From Pseudomonas paralactis (GTDB taxonomy: Bacteria; Pseudomonadota; Gammaproteobacteria; Pseudomonadales; Pseudomonadaceae), in assembly GCF_001439735.1 (NCBI RefSeq), contig NZ_JYLN01000003.1:186001-250000 (forward strand): a DNA stretch of 64,000 nucleotides, given 5' to 3'. The position numbers were made by a program, and so were the translations under genes. This document shows, piece by piece, positions 1-8,379 of the stretch. Position 1 is the first letter of the stretch; every line of letters starts with the position of its first letter. The notes below the pieces were generated by a model, which searched no databases, was not told the DNA's origin, and saw only the letters and a program-made list of their open reading frames with translations.

Positions 1-127
1 ATTGATTTTTGTTAATCCCTTGGCGGGCTTAGTGTGTGTCTCGCGACTGTCATGAAACATTTGGTCACGCGCCGACCCGCCTCAAACGGGTCGAAGAACG
101 CAGCAATCGGCTCAAGGGAATTTCCAA

Positions 128-1543
128 GTGATAAAAAAGATCCTGATCGCCAACCGTGGTGAAATTGCCGTACGAATCGTGCGTGCCTGCGCCGAGATGG
201 GCATTCGCTCGGTCGCGGTTTACTCGGACGCCGACCGCCACGCGTTGCACGTCAAACGTGCCGACGAAGCCCACAGCATTGGTGCCGAGCCCCTGGCCGG
301 CTACCTCAACCCGCGCAAGCTGGTGAACCTGGCGGTGGAAACCGGTTGCGACGCGCTGCACCCCGGCTACGGTTTCTTGTCGGAAAATGCTGAACTGGCG
401 GACATCTGCGCCGAACGCGGCATCAAATTCATTGGCCCTTCGGCCGAAGTGATCCGCCGCATGGGCGACAAGACCGAAGCGCGCCGCAGCATGATCAAGG
501 CCGGCGTGCCGGTCACCCCCGGCACCGAAGGCAACGTCGCGGATATCCACGAGGCGCTGACCGAAGGCGACCGCATTGGTTACCCGGTGATGCTCAAGGC
601 CACTTCTGGTGGTGGCGGGCGCGGTATCCGTCGTTGCAACAGTCGCGAAGAACTTGAGCAAGCCTTCCCCCGTGTCATTTCCGAGGCCACCAAGGCGTTC
701 GGCTCGGCGGAAGTGTTCCTGGAAAAATGCATCGTCAATCCCAAGCACATCGAAGCGCAGATCCTCGGTGACAGCTTCGGCAACGTGGTGCACCTGTTCG
801 AGCGCGACTGCTCGATCCAGCGTCGCAACCAGAAGCTGATCGAAATTGCCCCCAGCCCCCAGCTGACCCCTGAGCAGCGTGCCTACATTGGCGACCTGTC
901 AGTGCGTGCCGCCAAGGCCGTGGGCTACGAGAACGCCGGTACCGTGGAGTTCCTGCTCGCCGAAGGCGAGGTGTATTTCATGGAGATGAACACCCGGGTG
1001 CAGGTGGAACACACCATCACCGAAGAAATCACCGGGATCGACATCGTCCGCGAACAGATCCGCATCGCCTCCGGCCTGCCGCTGTCGGTGAAGCAGGAAG
1101 ACATCCAGCACCGTGGATTCGCGTTGCAGTTTCGCATCAACGCCGAAGACCCGAAGAACAACTTCCTCCCAAGCTTCGGCAAGATTACCCGTTACTACGC
1201 CCCTGGCGGCCCCGGCGTGCGTACCGATACGGCGATCTACACCGGTTACACCATCCCGCCGTTCTACGACTCCATGTGCCTGAAACTGGTGGTGTGGGCG
1301 TTGACCTGGGAAGAAGCCATGGACCGCGGCCTGCGTGCCCTGGACGACATGCGCCTGCAAGGCGTGAAGACCACCGCCGCCTACTACCAGGAAATCCTGC
1401 GCAACCCGGAATTCCGTAGCGGCCAGTTCAATACAAGCTTTGTGGAAAGCCATCCTGAGCTGACCAACTACTCGATCAAGCGCAAACCCGAAGAGCTGGC
1501 CCTGGCCATCGCCGCCGCCATCGCCGCCCACGCAGGCCTGTGA
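128..1543 (+). CDS. pycA: Pyruvate carboxylase subunit A (biotin carboxylase)
   Basis: 471 residues, GTG start (MIKKILIANRGEIAVR) about 10 nt after AAGGGAA. This is the ATP-dependent biotin carboxylase half of two-subunit pyruvate carboxylase, which makes oxaloacetate from pyruvate. The N-terminal biotin-carboxylase domain, the glycine-rich ATP-grasp loop (SGGGGRGIRR, about residue 162), the catalytic stretch EMNTRVQVEHTITE (about residues 287-300) and the C-terminal domain are all intact. Length fits the Pseudomonas family. pycB follows 11 nt downstream, which separates it from acetyl-CoA carboxylase AccC, normally paired with accB. Bases 1-127 hold only its upstream region, with no clear promoter seen. 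Confidence 0.93.
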   Translation: MIKKILIANRGEIAVRIVRACAEMGIRSVAVYSDADRHALHVKRADEAHSIGAEPLAGYLNPRKLVNLAVETGCDALHPGYGFLSENAELADICAERGIKFIGPSAEVIRRMGDKTEARRSMIKAGVPVTPGTEGNVADIHEALTEGDRIGYPVMLKATSGGGGRGIRRCNSREELEQAFPRVISEATKAFGSAEVFLEKCIVNPKHIEAQILGDSFGNVVHLFERDCSIQRRNQKLIEIAPSPQLTPEQRAYIGDLSVRAAKAVGYENAGTVEFLLAEGEVYFMEMNTRVQVEHTITEEITGIDIVREQIRIASGLPLSVKQEDIQHRGFALQFRINAEDPKNNFLPSFGKITRYYAPGGPGVRTDTAIYTGYTIPPFYDSMCLKLVVWALTWEEAMDRGLRALDDMRLQGVKTTAAYYQEILRNPEFRSGQFNTSFVESHPELTNYSIKRKPEELALAIAAAIAAHAGL

Positions 1544-1554
1544 GGAATATAACA

Positions 1555-3363
1555 ATGAGCAAGAAGATCTTCGTAACCGACACCATCCTGCGCGACGCCC
1601 ACCAATCGTTGCTGGCCACCCGGATGCGCACCGATGACATGCTGCCGATCTGCGACAAGCTCGACAAAGTCGGCTACTGGTCCCTGGAAGTCTGGGGCGG
1701 CGCGACGTTCGACGCCTGCGTGCGCTTCCTGAAAGAAGACCCCTGGGAGCGCCTGCGCAAACTGCGCGCGGCGTTGCCCAACACGCGCCTGCAAATGCTG
1801 CTGCGCGGCCAGAACCTGCTGGGTTACCGCCATTACAGCGACGATGTGGTCAAAGCGTTCGTGGCCAAGGCCGCCGTCAACGGTATCGATGTGTTCCGCA
1901 TCTTCGACGCCATGAACGACGTGCGTAACCTGCGCGTAGCCATCGAAGCGGTCAAAGCCGCCGGCAAACATGCCCAGGGCACCATTGCCTACACCACCAG
2001 CCCGGTGCACACCGTCGATGCATTCGTGGCCCAGGCCAAGCAATTGGAGTCCATGGGTTGCGACTCTATCGCGATCAAGGACATGGCCGGCCTGCTGACC
2101 CCCTACGCCACTGGCGAACTGGTCAAGGCGCTCAAGGCGGAGCAGAACCTGCCGATCTTCATCCACTCCCACGACACCGCTGGCCTGGCCGCGATGTGCC
2201 AACTCAAGGCCATCGAAAATGGTGCCGACCATATCGACACCGCCATCTCCAGCTTCGCCTGGGGCACCAGCCACCCGGGCACCGAGTCGATGGTCGCCGC
2301 CCTCAAAGGCAGCGAGTTCGACACCGGTCTGGACCTGGAACTGTTGCAGGAAATTGGCCTGTACTTCTACGCCGTACGCAAGAAGTACCACCAGTTTGAA
2401 AGCGAATTCACCGCGGTCGACACCCGTGTGCAAGTCAACCAGGTACCGGGCGGGATGATCTCCAACCTGGCCAACCAGTTGAAAGAGCAGGGTGCGCTCA
2501 ACCGCATGAACGAAGTGCTCGCCGAGATCCCGCGAGTCCGTGAAGACCTCGGCTTCCCGCCGCTGGTGACCCCGACGTCGCAGATCGTCGGCACCCAGGC
2601 GTTCTTCAACGTCCTGGCCGGTGAACGCTACAAGACCATCACCAACGAAGTGAAGCTCTACCTGCAAGGCGGCTACGGCAAGGCGCCGGGTACGGTGAAC
2701 GAAAAGCTGCGCCGTCAGGCCATCGGCAGCGAAGACGTCATCGACGTGCGCCCGGCGGATTTGCTCAAGCCGGAAATGACCAAACTGCGCGGTGAAATCG
2801 GCGCATTGGCCAAGTCCGAAGAGGACGTGCTGACCTACGCCATGTTCCCGGATATCGGGCGCAAGTTTCTCGAAGAGCGCGACGCCGGCACCTTGGCTCC
2901 TGAAGTGCTATTGCCGATCCCGGAAGCGGGCGGCGTGGCTCGTGCCGGTGGCGAAGGTGTGCCGACCGAGTTCGTCATCGACGTACACGGCGAAAGCTAC
3001 CGCGTGGACATCACCGGTGTCGGCGTGAAAGCTGAAGGCAAGCGCCACTTCTACCTGTCCATTGACGGTATGCCGGAAGAAGTGGTGTTCGAGCCGCTCA
3101 ACGAGTTCGTCAGCAGCGGCGGCAGCAAGCGCAAGCACGCCACCGAACCCGGCCATGTCAGCACGGCAATGCCGGGCAATATCGTCGACGTGCTGGTCAA
3201 GGAAGGCGATGTGGTCAAGGCCGGCCAGGCTGTATTGATTACCGAAGCCATGAAGATGGAAACCGAAGTGCAGGCAGCCATTGCCGGCAAGGTGACCGCT
3301 GTTCATGTGGTCAAGGGCGACCGGGTCAACCCGGGTGAAATCCTCATTGAGATCGAAGGCTGA
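1555..3363 (+). CDS. pycB: Pyruvate carboxylase subunit B (carboxyltransferase plus biotin carrier)
   Basis: 602 residues. The ATG at 1555 (MSKKIFVTDTILRDAHQS) follows GAGGAATATAACA; an upstream in-frame codon at 1540 overlaps pycA and lacks a ribosome site. An N-terminal HMGL/PYC carboxyltransferase TIM barrel (TDTILRDAHQSLLATRM) is followed by the conserved carboxylase domain and a C-terminal biotinyl domain with EAMKMETE, where the lysine carries biotin (about residue 568). It transfers carboxyl from biotin to pyruvate. The same architecture occurs in oxaloacetate decarboxylase alpha (oadA), but no beta or gamma membrane subunits lie nearby and pycA is adjacent, so pyruvate carboxylase is preferred. 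Confidence 0.92.
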   Translation: MSKKIFVTDTILRDAHQSLLATRMRTDDMLPICDKLDKVGYWSLEVWGGATFDACVRFLKEDPWERLRKLRAALPNTRLQMLLRGQNLLGYRHYSDDVVKAFVAKAAVNGIDVFRIFDAMNDVRNLRVAIEAVKAAGKHAQGTIAYTTSPVHTVDAFVAQAKQLESMGCDSIAIKDMAGLLTPYATGELVKALKAEQNLPIFIHSHDTAGLAAMCQLKAIENGADHIDTAISSFAWGTSHPGTESMVAALKGSEFDTGLDLELLQEIGLYFYAVRKKYHQFESEFTAVDTRVQVNQVPGGMISNLANQLKEQGALNRMNEVLAEIPRVREDLGFPPLVTPTSQIVGTQAFFNVLAGERYKTITNEVKLYLQGGYGKAPGTVNEKLRRQAIGSEDVIDVRPADLLKPEMTKLRGEIGALAKSEEDVLTYAMFPDIGRKFLEERDAGTLAPEVLLPIPEAGGVARAGGEGVPTEFVIDVHGESYRVDITGVGVKAEGKRHFYLSIDGMPEEVVFEPLNEFVSSGGSKRKHATEPGHVSTAMPGNIVDVLVKEGDVVKAGQAVLITEAMKMETEVQAAIAGKVTAVHVVKGDRVNPGEILIEIEG

Positions 3364-3394
3364 GCGACAGCCTTCGACACTACCGCTTAATCCT

Positions 3395-3422
3395 CGGGGG
3401 GGCAGGTGCCCTCCTTTTTTTT
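3395..3422 (+). terminator. Intrinsic terminator after pycB
   Basis: A GC-rich inverted repeat (GGGGGGCA, GG loop, TGCCCTCC, one G-T pair) is followed by eight T residues, 31 nt after the pycB stop. It closes the pycA-pycB operon before the convergent autotransporter gene. Confidence 0.8.
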
Positions 3423-3455
3423 GCCTGCAATTGAGGCTTTGGATCGCAGGTCAGA

Positions 3456-4751
3456 TTAGAAACTCATCGTCCATTGCCCTGTCATGCCGTGATCGCGGCT
3501 ATGGGTACCGGCTCGACCGCTGTAGGCCAGGCCCAGTGTGTGCTGGTTGGACAATGCCAGGTCCAGACCGGCTTTCACGTCCAGGCTATTGCGGTCCAGG
3601 GACGTGCCGGTAATGGTGAAGCCATCAAGCGCTACGGGCGTATTGCGATAGGTTTGGCGCACCTGGCTATCAACCTCGCCGTAGAGGTGTTTCCAGCCGG
3701 CGCTGAGGTGAGGCCTGAGGCTGACCTGATCATCGAACCTGTACACCGTCGCCAGGCGCAGGCCAACGGTGCTGTTAAGGTTCTGCTGGGTTTGCGCCCC
3801 GACGTTCAGTGCGGTCAGGCCGCCACTTTCCTTGAAACTGTCGCGGTGGTGACGCTGGTAGCCGAGGCCGGCGAAAGGCTCGATGTACAGGTCCTGGCTG
3901 CCCAACTGATAGCCCAGCTCGGAGAACAGCGTTTGGCTTTGGGCATCGTAACTGGACTTGAGCGAGTCCTTGTAATTGAGCAGGTTGACGTTGCGCCGGT
4001 TGGTCCCGGCATGGGTGCCGTAGATCGCCCCCAGACGCACGGCCAGCGGGCCGTCCTGGCGCACTGCGTATGCGCCCAAATGCAAGCTGTCCAGTTCGGC
4101 GCAGAAGCGTGGCGCCTTCAGGTCACTGGTGGATTTTGCCCCCATCACACCCACGCGCCAGGCGTTATCCACTGCCCAGTCGGCGCCCAGCATCAGGCCC
4201 AGGGTTGCGTGCTTCAGGCCGGCGCTGCCGCTTCGTTGGTCCAGCTGGCCGCCGTGACTCAAGCCTTGCACCCAGAAGCGACCCTTGTCGTCGTCGGGCA
4301 GGTTACGCAGGGACGAGAGCAACTGGCTGCTGGTGTGGCTGGTGACAGCGTGAGTGGCGCTGAGCAGGTTGGCGTTTTGGCTGCCGGCCAATTGTTCCAG
4401 GGCTGCGCCGATCCCGCCGGGTTGTGCGGCGAGTGCGTCATTTACTTTTTGCAGCTCCTTGAGCTCCTCCGAGGTCAATTCGCCGGAACTCAGCAGTTCA
4501 AGCAGCGCGGGCTCCAGCACCTTGGCCACTTGCACGCCGTTGTAGGTGGAGGCTTGGCCAATAAGGTAGCCGGCGTAGGGCCCAGGGGTTGGCGGCGTAT
4601 CGAATTCATCTTCGAAGGCCCACTGCGCGTCGATCAAGTCATAGGGTTGGTAAGGCCTGTATTCAATATCGCCGCGTGCGTGTGCCGGTTGCACACTGAC
4701 GGCAATTGCAAGGCTGATCAATGCTGCGATTCTTTGCGGTGTAAAGGGCAT
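3456..4751 (-). CDS. Autotransporter beta-barrel protein with very short passenger
   Basis: 431 residues. The N-terminal signal peptide (about 1-25, ending VQPAHA) is followed by about 130 residues that are partly helical (LEPALLELLSSGELTSEELKEL), then by a type V secretion barrel from about residue 150 to the end. The barrel has alternating beta strands (RFWVQGLSHGGQLDQ, GLKHATLGLMLGADW) and ends with the terminal phenylalanine (TMSF) expected for BAM recognition. There is no beta-helical passenger repeat, so it is either a reduced autotransporter or a stand-alone barrel. A 12-bp hairpin sits immediately before the start codon (4754-4785). The barrel assignment is clear; function and substrate are unknown. 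Confidence 0.8.
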   Translation of the reverse strand: MPFTPQRIAALISLAIAVSVQPAHARGDIEYRPYQPYDLIDAQWAFEDEFDTPPTPGPYAGYLIGQASTYNGVQVAKVLEPALLELLSSGELTSEELKELQKVNDALAAQPGGIGAALEQLAGSQNANLLSATHAVTSHTSSQLLSSLRNLPDDDKGRFWVQGLSHGGQLDQRSGSAGLKHATLGLMLGADWAVDNAWRVGVMGAKSTSDLKAPRFCAELDSLHLGAYAVRQDGPLAVRLGAIYGTHAGTNRRNVNLLNYKDSLKSSYDAQSQTLFSELGYQLGSQDLYIEPFAGLGYQRHHRDSFKESGGLTALNVGAQTQQNLNSTVGLRLATVYRFDDQVSLRPHLSAGWKHLYGEVDSQVRQTYRNTPVALDGFTITGTSLDRNSLDVKAGLDLALSNQHTLGLAYSGRAGTHSRDHGMTGQWTMSF

Positions 4752-4753
4752 GA

Positions 4754-4785
4754 ATTCCCGACCTCTGATGAATGAGGCCGGGAAT
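4754..4785 (-). promoter_or_regulatory. Hairpin covering the autotransporter ribosome site
   Basis: In the minus-strand RNA, AUUCCCGGCCUC and GAGGUCGGGAAU pair over 12 positions (one G-U) around an 8-nt loop. The 3' arm contains the only plausible Shine-Dalgarno (GAGG) and ends 2 nt before the AUG. No U-tract follows, so it looks like translational control rather than a terminator. Confidence 0.5.
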
Positions 4786-4879
4786 GTAGCGAGGGTGCAG
4801 GAGGATAACTGTCAGGCCATTGACCGCTGGTTTGCGGGAGTTGTCTTTAGTCCGGCGCGATAAAAAGCCCATCTGCGCT

Positions 4880-5650
4880 TTAGCTGCGCCGTGCATACCC
4901 CTTGCCGAAATGCCGCTCCATGCGCGCCTGGATCAGCTCCAGTCCCAGTGACAGTACCCAGTAAATGATCGCCGCCGTGGTGAGCATCTCGATATAGCGG
5001 TAGCTGGAGCGGCCATAGGACTGCGCCAGGAACATCACTTCCCACACGCCCATTACCGAGACCAGCGACGAATCCTTGAGCATCGAGATGAATTGGTTGG
5101 TGGCCGGCGGGATGATGGTGCGCATGGCCTGGGGCAGGGTGACGTGCCAGAAGATTTCCCTGTCACGCATACCCAAGGCCAGCGCGGCCTCGCGTTGACC
5201 ATGGGGCACGCCAAGGATACCGGCGCGAAAAATCTCGCTCAGGTAGGCGCCATAGTTCAGCGACAACGCGATGATCCCGGCGACGATGGCGCCTGGCACC
5301 AGGCCCAGTTGCGGCAGGCCCAGGTAAATCAGCAGGATCTGGATCAGCAGCGGCGTGCCACGAAAGAACGAGGCGTAGAAACTGGCAATGCCAAACGCCA
5401 CCGCGCTTTTCGACAGGCGCCCCAAGGCGGTAATAAAGCCCAGCACCGATGACGCAAGCATCGCGCACAGGCACAGGAACAACGTCAGCGCCGCACCTTG
5501 CAGGAAGCCGTTGGGCGCAAGGTGCAGGCCGACCAGGTTGGGCAGCTTGTCGAGGATGATCGAGAACTTCAGGTCAAAGCTCAGGAAGAAACTGGCAAAC
5601 AGGGCAAACAGCGCCGCCCAGGTCAGGTAAAGCCGTATGCGAAAACTCAT
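4880..5650 (-). CDS. Amino-acid ABC transporter permease (HisM/GlnP type)
   Basis: 256 residues from ATG at 5650 (MSFRIRLYLTWAALFALF). The start overlaps the stop of the upstream binding-protein gene as ATGA, showing translational coupling. It has about five to six membrane helices, the polar-amino-acid permease core (TLFLCLCAMLASSVLGFITALGR, ASFYASFFRGTPLLIQILLIY) and the EAA loop contacting the ATPase (EIFRAGILGVPHGQREAALALGM). It imports a polar or sulfur amino acid across the inner membrane. No ATP-binding subunit gene follows, so the ATPase must be encoded elsewhere or be shared. Confidence 0.87.
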   Translation of the reverse strand: MSFRIRLYLTWAALFALFASFFLSFDLKFSIILDKLPNLVGLHLAPNGFLQGAALTLFLCLCAMLASSVLGFITALGRLSKSAVAFGIASFYASFFRGTPLLIQILLIYLGLPQLGLVPGAIVAGIIALSLNYGAYLSEIFRAGILGVPHGQREAALALGMRDREIFWHVTLPQAMRTIIPPATNQFISMLKDSSLVSVMGVWEVMFLAQSYGRSSYRYIEMLTTAAIIYWVLSLGLELIQARMERHFGKGYARRS

Positions 5651-6468
5651 TGGCTGATGTCGGCGCCGATCCATTTTTGCGACAGCTTGCTCAAGGTGCC
5701 GTCCTGTTTGAGCTGGGCGAAGACCTCACGCACTTTGTTGTCCCACTGCGCGTCGCCTTTCTCGATGGCCACCGAGTTGGGCTCTGAATACAGGGGTGCG
5801 CCGGCCAGCTTGAAGCGCTTGTCCTGGGTCAGGCGTGGCTGCGCGGTGACCAGGTTGGTGAGGATCGCATCCAGACGCACGCCGGCGCCCAGGCCCAGGT
5901 CCTGGAAGGCCACGTTGTCGGTGTCGTACGGGGCGATCTGCACATCCTCGAACGGGTACTGCAACTGCGTGTCTTCGGCGCCTTCGATCACCAGGTTCTT
6001 GTTCAGGTAACTCTCGTAGCTGGAAGCGCTGGTGAGCCCGACTTTCTTGCCGCTCAGGTCCTTGGCTTCATGGATGCGATCATCCTTGGCGTTGACCACG
6101 ATCACCGCGGGCGAGGCGTAGTACTGCACCGGGAAGTCGAACACCTCGGCGCGCGCCTTGCTCGGGGTCATCGAGCAGATGCATATGTCATAGCGCCCGC
6201 TCCAGCGGCCGGCGGCAATAACGTCCCAGGAGGGCGTTTCCAGGCGCAGCTTCACACCAAGCTTTTGCGCCACGGCCTTGGCTACATCCACATCGAAACC
6301 GTCGAGTTGGTTCTGCTCGTTGAGGAATGAAAACGGCGGGTAGCTTTCCATCAGCACGCCGACCAGTTCCTTTTTCTGCTCGATACGATCCAGCGTGGCA
6401 CCGCCAAAGGCTTGGGTGGAAGCAGCCAACATCGTCAGGCCCAGGGCCAACAGCGGTCTGAATTTCAA
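5647..6468 (-). CDS. Amino-acid ABC transporter periplasmic binding protein (family 3)
   Basis: 273 residues if translation starts at TTG 6468 (MKFRPLLALGLTMLAAS), preceded by AGGTG at 7 nt; this gives a clean signal peptide ending near TQAFGG. An ATG at 6519 adds 17 residues and lacks a ribosome site. Family 3 features are the early ligand-binding stretch LVGVLMESYPPFSFLNEQNQLDGFDVDVAKAVAQKLG and the DAILTNLVTA region. It presents the ligand to the coupled permease. The divergent neighbour is a homocysteine S-methyltransferase, which suggests a sulfur amino-acid ligand (inference only). Confidence 0.85.
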   Translation of the reverse strand: MKFRPLLALGLTMLAASTQAFGGATLDRIEQKKELVGVLMESYPPFSFLNEQNQLDGFDVDVAKAVAQKLGVKLRLETPSWDVIAAGRWSGRYDICICSMTPSKARAEVFDFPVQYYASPAVIVVNAKDDRIHEAKDLSGKKVGLTSASSYESYLNKNLVIEGAEDTQLQYPFEDVQIAPYDTDNVAFQDLGLGAGVRLDAILTNLVTAQPRLTQDKRFKLAGAPLYSEPNSVAIEKGDAQWDNKVREVFAQLKQDGTLSKLSQKWIGADISQ

Positions 6469-6567
6469 AATCGAACACCTGAATAAAAAAGAGGTTGTTA
6501 TTAACCGAACGGTACGCATTAAATAGTTATAAGAACGACTCTCATAGTGAGTTATTTTCATAAGTAT

Positions 6568-7485
6568 ATGAGTAAAAAGCATATGGGCGCAGCAAGCACA
6601 GTAATTCTCGATGGTGGCATGGGCCGTGAACTGCAACGCCGTGGGGCGCCGTTCCGCCAGCCGGAGTGGTCGGCACTGGCCTTGAGCGAAGCGCCACAAG
6701 CGGTGGAGGCAGTGCACGCGGCCTATATCGACAGCGGTGCCGACGTGATCACCAGCAATAGCTACGCGGTGGTGCCATTTCATATTGGCGAAGCGCGCTT
6801 CGCTGCCGAAGGCCGGGCGCTGGCCGCCTTGGCCGGTGAGTTGGCGCGACGGGCGGTACAGGCGTCGGGCAAAGCGGTGCGCGTAGCCGGCTCATTGCCG
6901 CCGTTGTTTGGCTCGTATCGGCCCGACTTGTTCCTGCCGGAGCGGGTCAGCGAGTTGCTGACACCGCTGGTGCAGGGCCTGGCACCTCATGTCGACCTGT
7001 GGCTGGCGGAAACCCAGAGCTCGATCGCGGAAGCGCGAGCCATTCAGGCCGGCCTGCCGCAGGACGGCAAACCGTTCTGGCTGTCGTTTACCTTGAAAGA
7101 CGAAGACACCGACGACGTGCCGCGGCTGCGCTCCGGCGAGCCGGTGGCGCAAGCGGCCGAGGCGGCGGCGCAGTTGGGTGTGCAGGTGTTGTTGTTCAAC
7201 TGCAGCCAGCCGGAGGTGATCGGCACGGCGATCGATGCAGCGCGTGAAACCTTCGAGCGATTGGGCGTAGCGATCCAGATCGGCGCCTACGCCAACGCTT
7301 TCCCGCCGCAACCCAAGGAAGCCACGGCCAACGATGGTCTGGACCCGTTGCGCGAAGATCTCGACCCGCCGGGTTACCTGCATTGGGCGGCTGATTGGAA
7401 AGCGCGTGGCGCCAGCCATTTGGGCGGCTGCTGCGGCATCGGGCCGGAGCATATTGCGGTGCTGGCAGAGCGCCTGACCGACTGA
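6568..7485 (+). CDS. Homocysteine S-methyltransferase family protein
   Basis: About 305 residues if started at ATG 6568 (MSKKHMGAASTVILDGGMGREL); ATG 6547 and ATG 6583 are alternatives, and none has a strong Shine-Dalgarno. The TIM-barrel Hcy-binding domain has DGGMGREL at the N terminus and zinc-binding cysteines in FNCSQPE and near the C terminus in GGCCGIGPEHI. The family transfers a methyl group from S-methylmethionine or a similar donor to homocysteine, giving methionine. It is divergently arranged from the ABC importer genes across an AT-rich gap, so uptake and methyl transfer may be co-regulated. MmuM-like activity is likely but the donor is not determined. Confidence 0.83.
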   Translation: MSKKHMGAASTVILDGGMGRELQRRGAPFRQPEWSALALSEAPQAVEAVHAAYIDSGADVITSNSYAVVPFHIGEARFAAEGRALAALAGELARRAVQASGKAVRVAGSLPPLFGSYRPDLFLPERVSELLTPLVQGLAPHVDLWLAETQSSIAEARAIQAGLPQDGKPFWLSFTLKDEDTDDVPRLRSGEPVAQAAEAAAQLGVQVLLFNCSQPEVIGTAIDAARETFERLGVAIQIGAYANAFPPQPKEATANDGLDPLREDLDPPGYLHWAADWKARGASHLGGCCGIGPEHIAVLAERLTD

Positions 7486-7517
7486 TTCACCGTACTTCAA
7501 GCGCGTACATTGCCCTC

Positions 7518-7631
7518 TGTAGGAGCGAGCTTGCTCGCGAAAAACGTCAACGATAACGCGTGCTTGCTGAATGAACGCGGCGCCTGTGAGTTTTTCGCGA
7601 GCAAGAACCAGGCGTCCCACTCGCTCCTGCA
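7518..7631. repeat. REPIN (paired REP, GAGCGAGCTTGCTCGCGA class), right copy interrupted
   Basis: Left arm TGTAGGAGCGAGCTTGCTCG at 7518 and an inverted right arm ending at 7631. The inner spacer resembles that of the copy at 26218-26317. In the right arm 15 nt (7606-7620) replace the single central C expected between GAGCAAG and TCGCTCC. Confidence 0.85.
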
Positions 7632-7653
7632 AAGCCTTAACTGACTGTCATTA

Positions 7654-7675
7654 GGGCAAGCCCCCTCCCACATTT
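7654..7675. repeat. Solitary REP (GGCAAGCCCCCTCCCACA class)
   Basis: A single arm GGGCAAGCCCCCTCCCACAT without an inverted partner, matching both arms of the element at 62745-62820. Confidence 0.7.
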
Positions 7676-7697
7676 GGCGCTGTATTGGTTGTGAGGC

Positions 7698-8369
7698 CTA
7701 GGTCCGGCAGTCCGCCAGCGTTTTCAGCTGACCCGAACCACTCTGGTTCGCTTCCGACAACCACGCCTCAAACCCCGCACCCACCCTGGGCCATTCCGAA
7801 TCCAGGATCGAATACCACGCCGTGTCCCGGTTCTGCCCCTTGACCACCATATGCTGGCGGAACACCCCCTCAAAACTGAACCCCAATCGCTCGGCCGCGT
7901 ACCTGGAGCGTGCATTGCCGTTGTTGCACTTCCACTCCAGGCGGCGGTAGCCCTGATCGAATGCGTACTTGGCCAGCAGGTACACCGCTTCGGTGCTTTT
8001 GGGCGAGCGCTGCATCGGCGCGCCGAAGGTCACGTGGCCTATCTCAATGCGGCCCTGAGCGGGGACGATGGACATCAGGCTGAGAATGCCCTGAACTTGA
8101 CCGGTCGCGCGGTCAATCACGCTGAAAAAATACGGGTCGCTGTGGGCCGCATGGTTGTTCAGCCAGGTATCAAAGGCGCTGCGCTCGGGAAACGGGCCGT
8201 AGGGCAAATAGTCCCACAGCTTCGGGTCAGCACCGGGCCCTTCGAGGGCTTGCCACAGTTGATCGGCGTGGCGCGCCGGGTCGAGTTTTTCCAGGCGGAC
8301 AAAGCGTCCTTCGAGCAGTTGTGCGGTAGGCGCCGGTGCGCCTTTCCAGTCGGCGAGGGAAGTGGACAT
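7698..8369 (-). CDS. GNAT N-acetyltransferase (RimJ/RimL-like)
   Basis: 223 residues, ATG at 8369 (MSTSLADWKGAPAPTAQLLEGRFVRLEKL). It matches the acetyltransf_3/RimL type, with GRIEIGHVTFGAPMQRSPKSTEAVYLLAKYAFDQGYRRLEWKCNNGNARSRYAAERLGF spread over about residues 105-165, including the acetyl-CoA region and the NARSR...GF signature. It acetylates an amine on a protein or small molecule; the substrate is unknown. It is the last gene of a three-gene minus-strand unit (PaiB-like, GNAT, GNAT) and starts 10 nt after the preceding stop. Confidence 0.82.
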   Translation of the reverse strand: MSTSLADWKGAPAPTAQLLEGRFVRLEKLDPARHADQLWQALEGPGADPKLWDYLPYGPFPERSAFDTWLNNHAAHSDPYFFSVIDRATGQVQGILSLMSIVPAQGRIEIGHVTFGAPMQRSPKSTEAVYLLAKYAFDQGYRRLEWKCNNGNARSRYAAERLGFSFEGVFRQHMVVKGQNRDTAWYSILDSEWPRVGAGFEAWLSEANQSGSGQLKTLADCRT

Positions 8370-8379
8370 GCTGGGTTCC

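Noticed and set aside
1540..1554. Upstream start for pycB (MRNIT)
   Set aside because: Overlaps the pycA stop and lacks a ribosome site; ATG at 1555 has one and matches the family start.
3474..4775. 433-residue open frame on the plus strand across the autotransporter
   Set aside because: Antisense shadow of a high-GC gene; no ribosome site or protein-like character, and the minus-strand protein has signal peptide and barrel signature.
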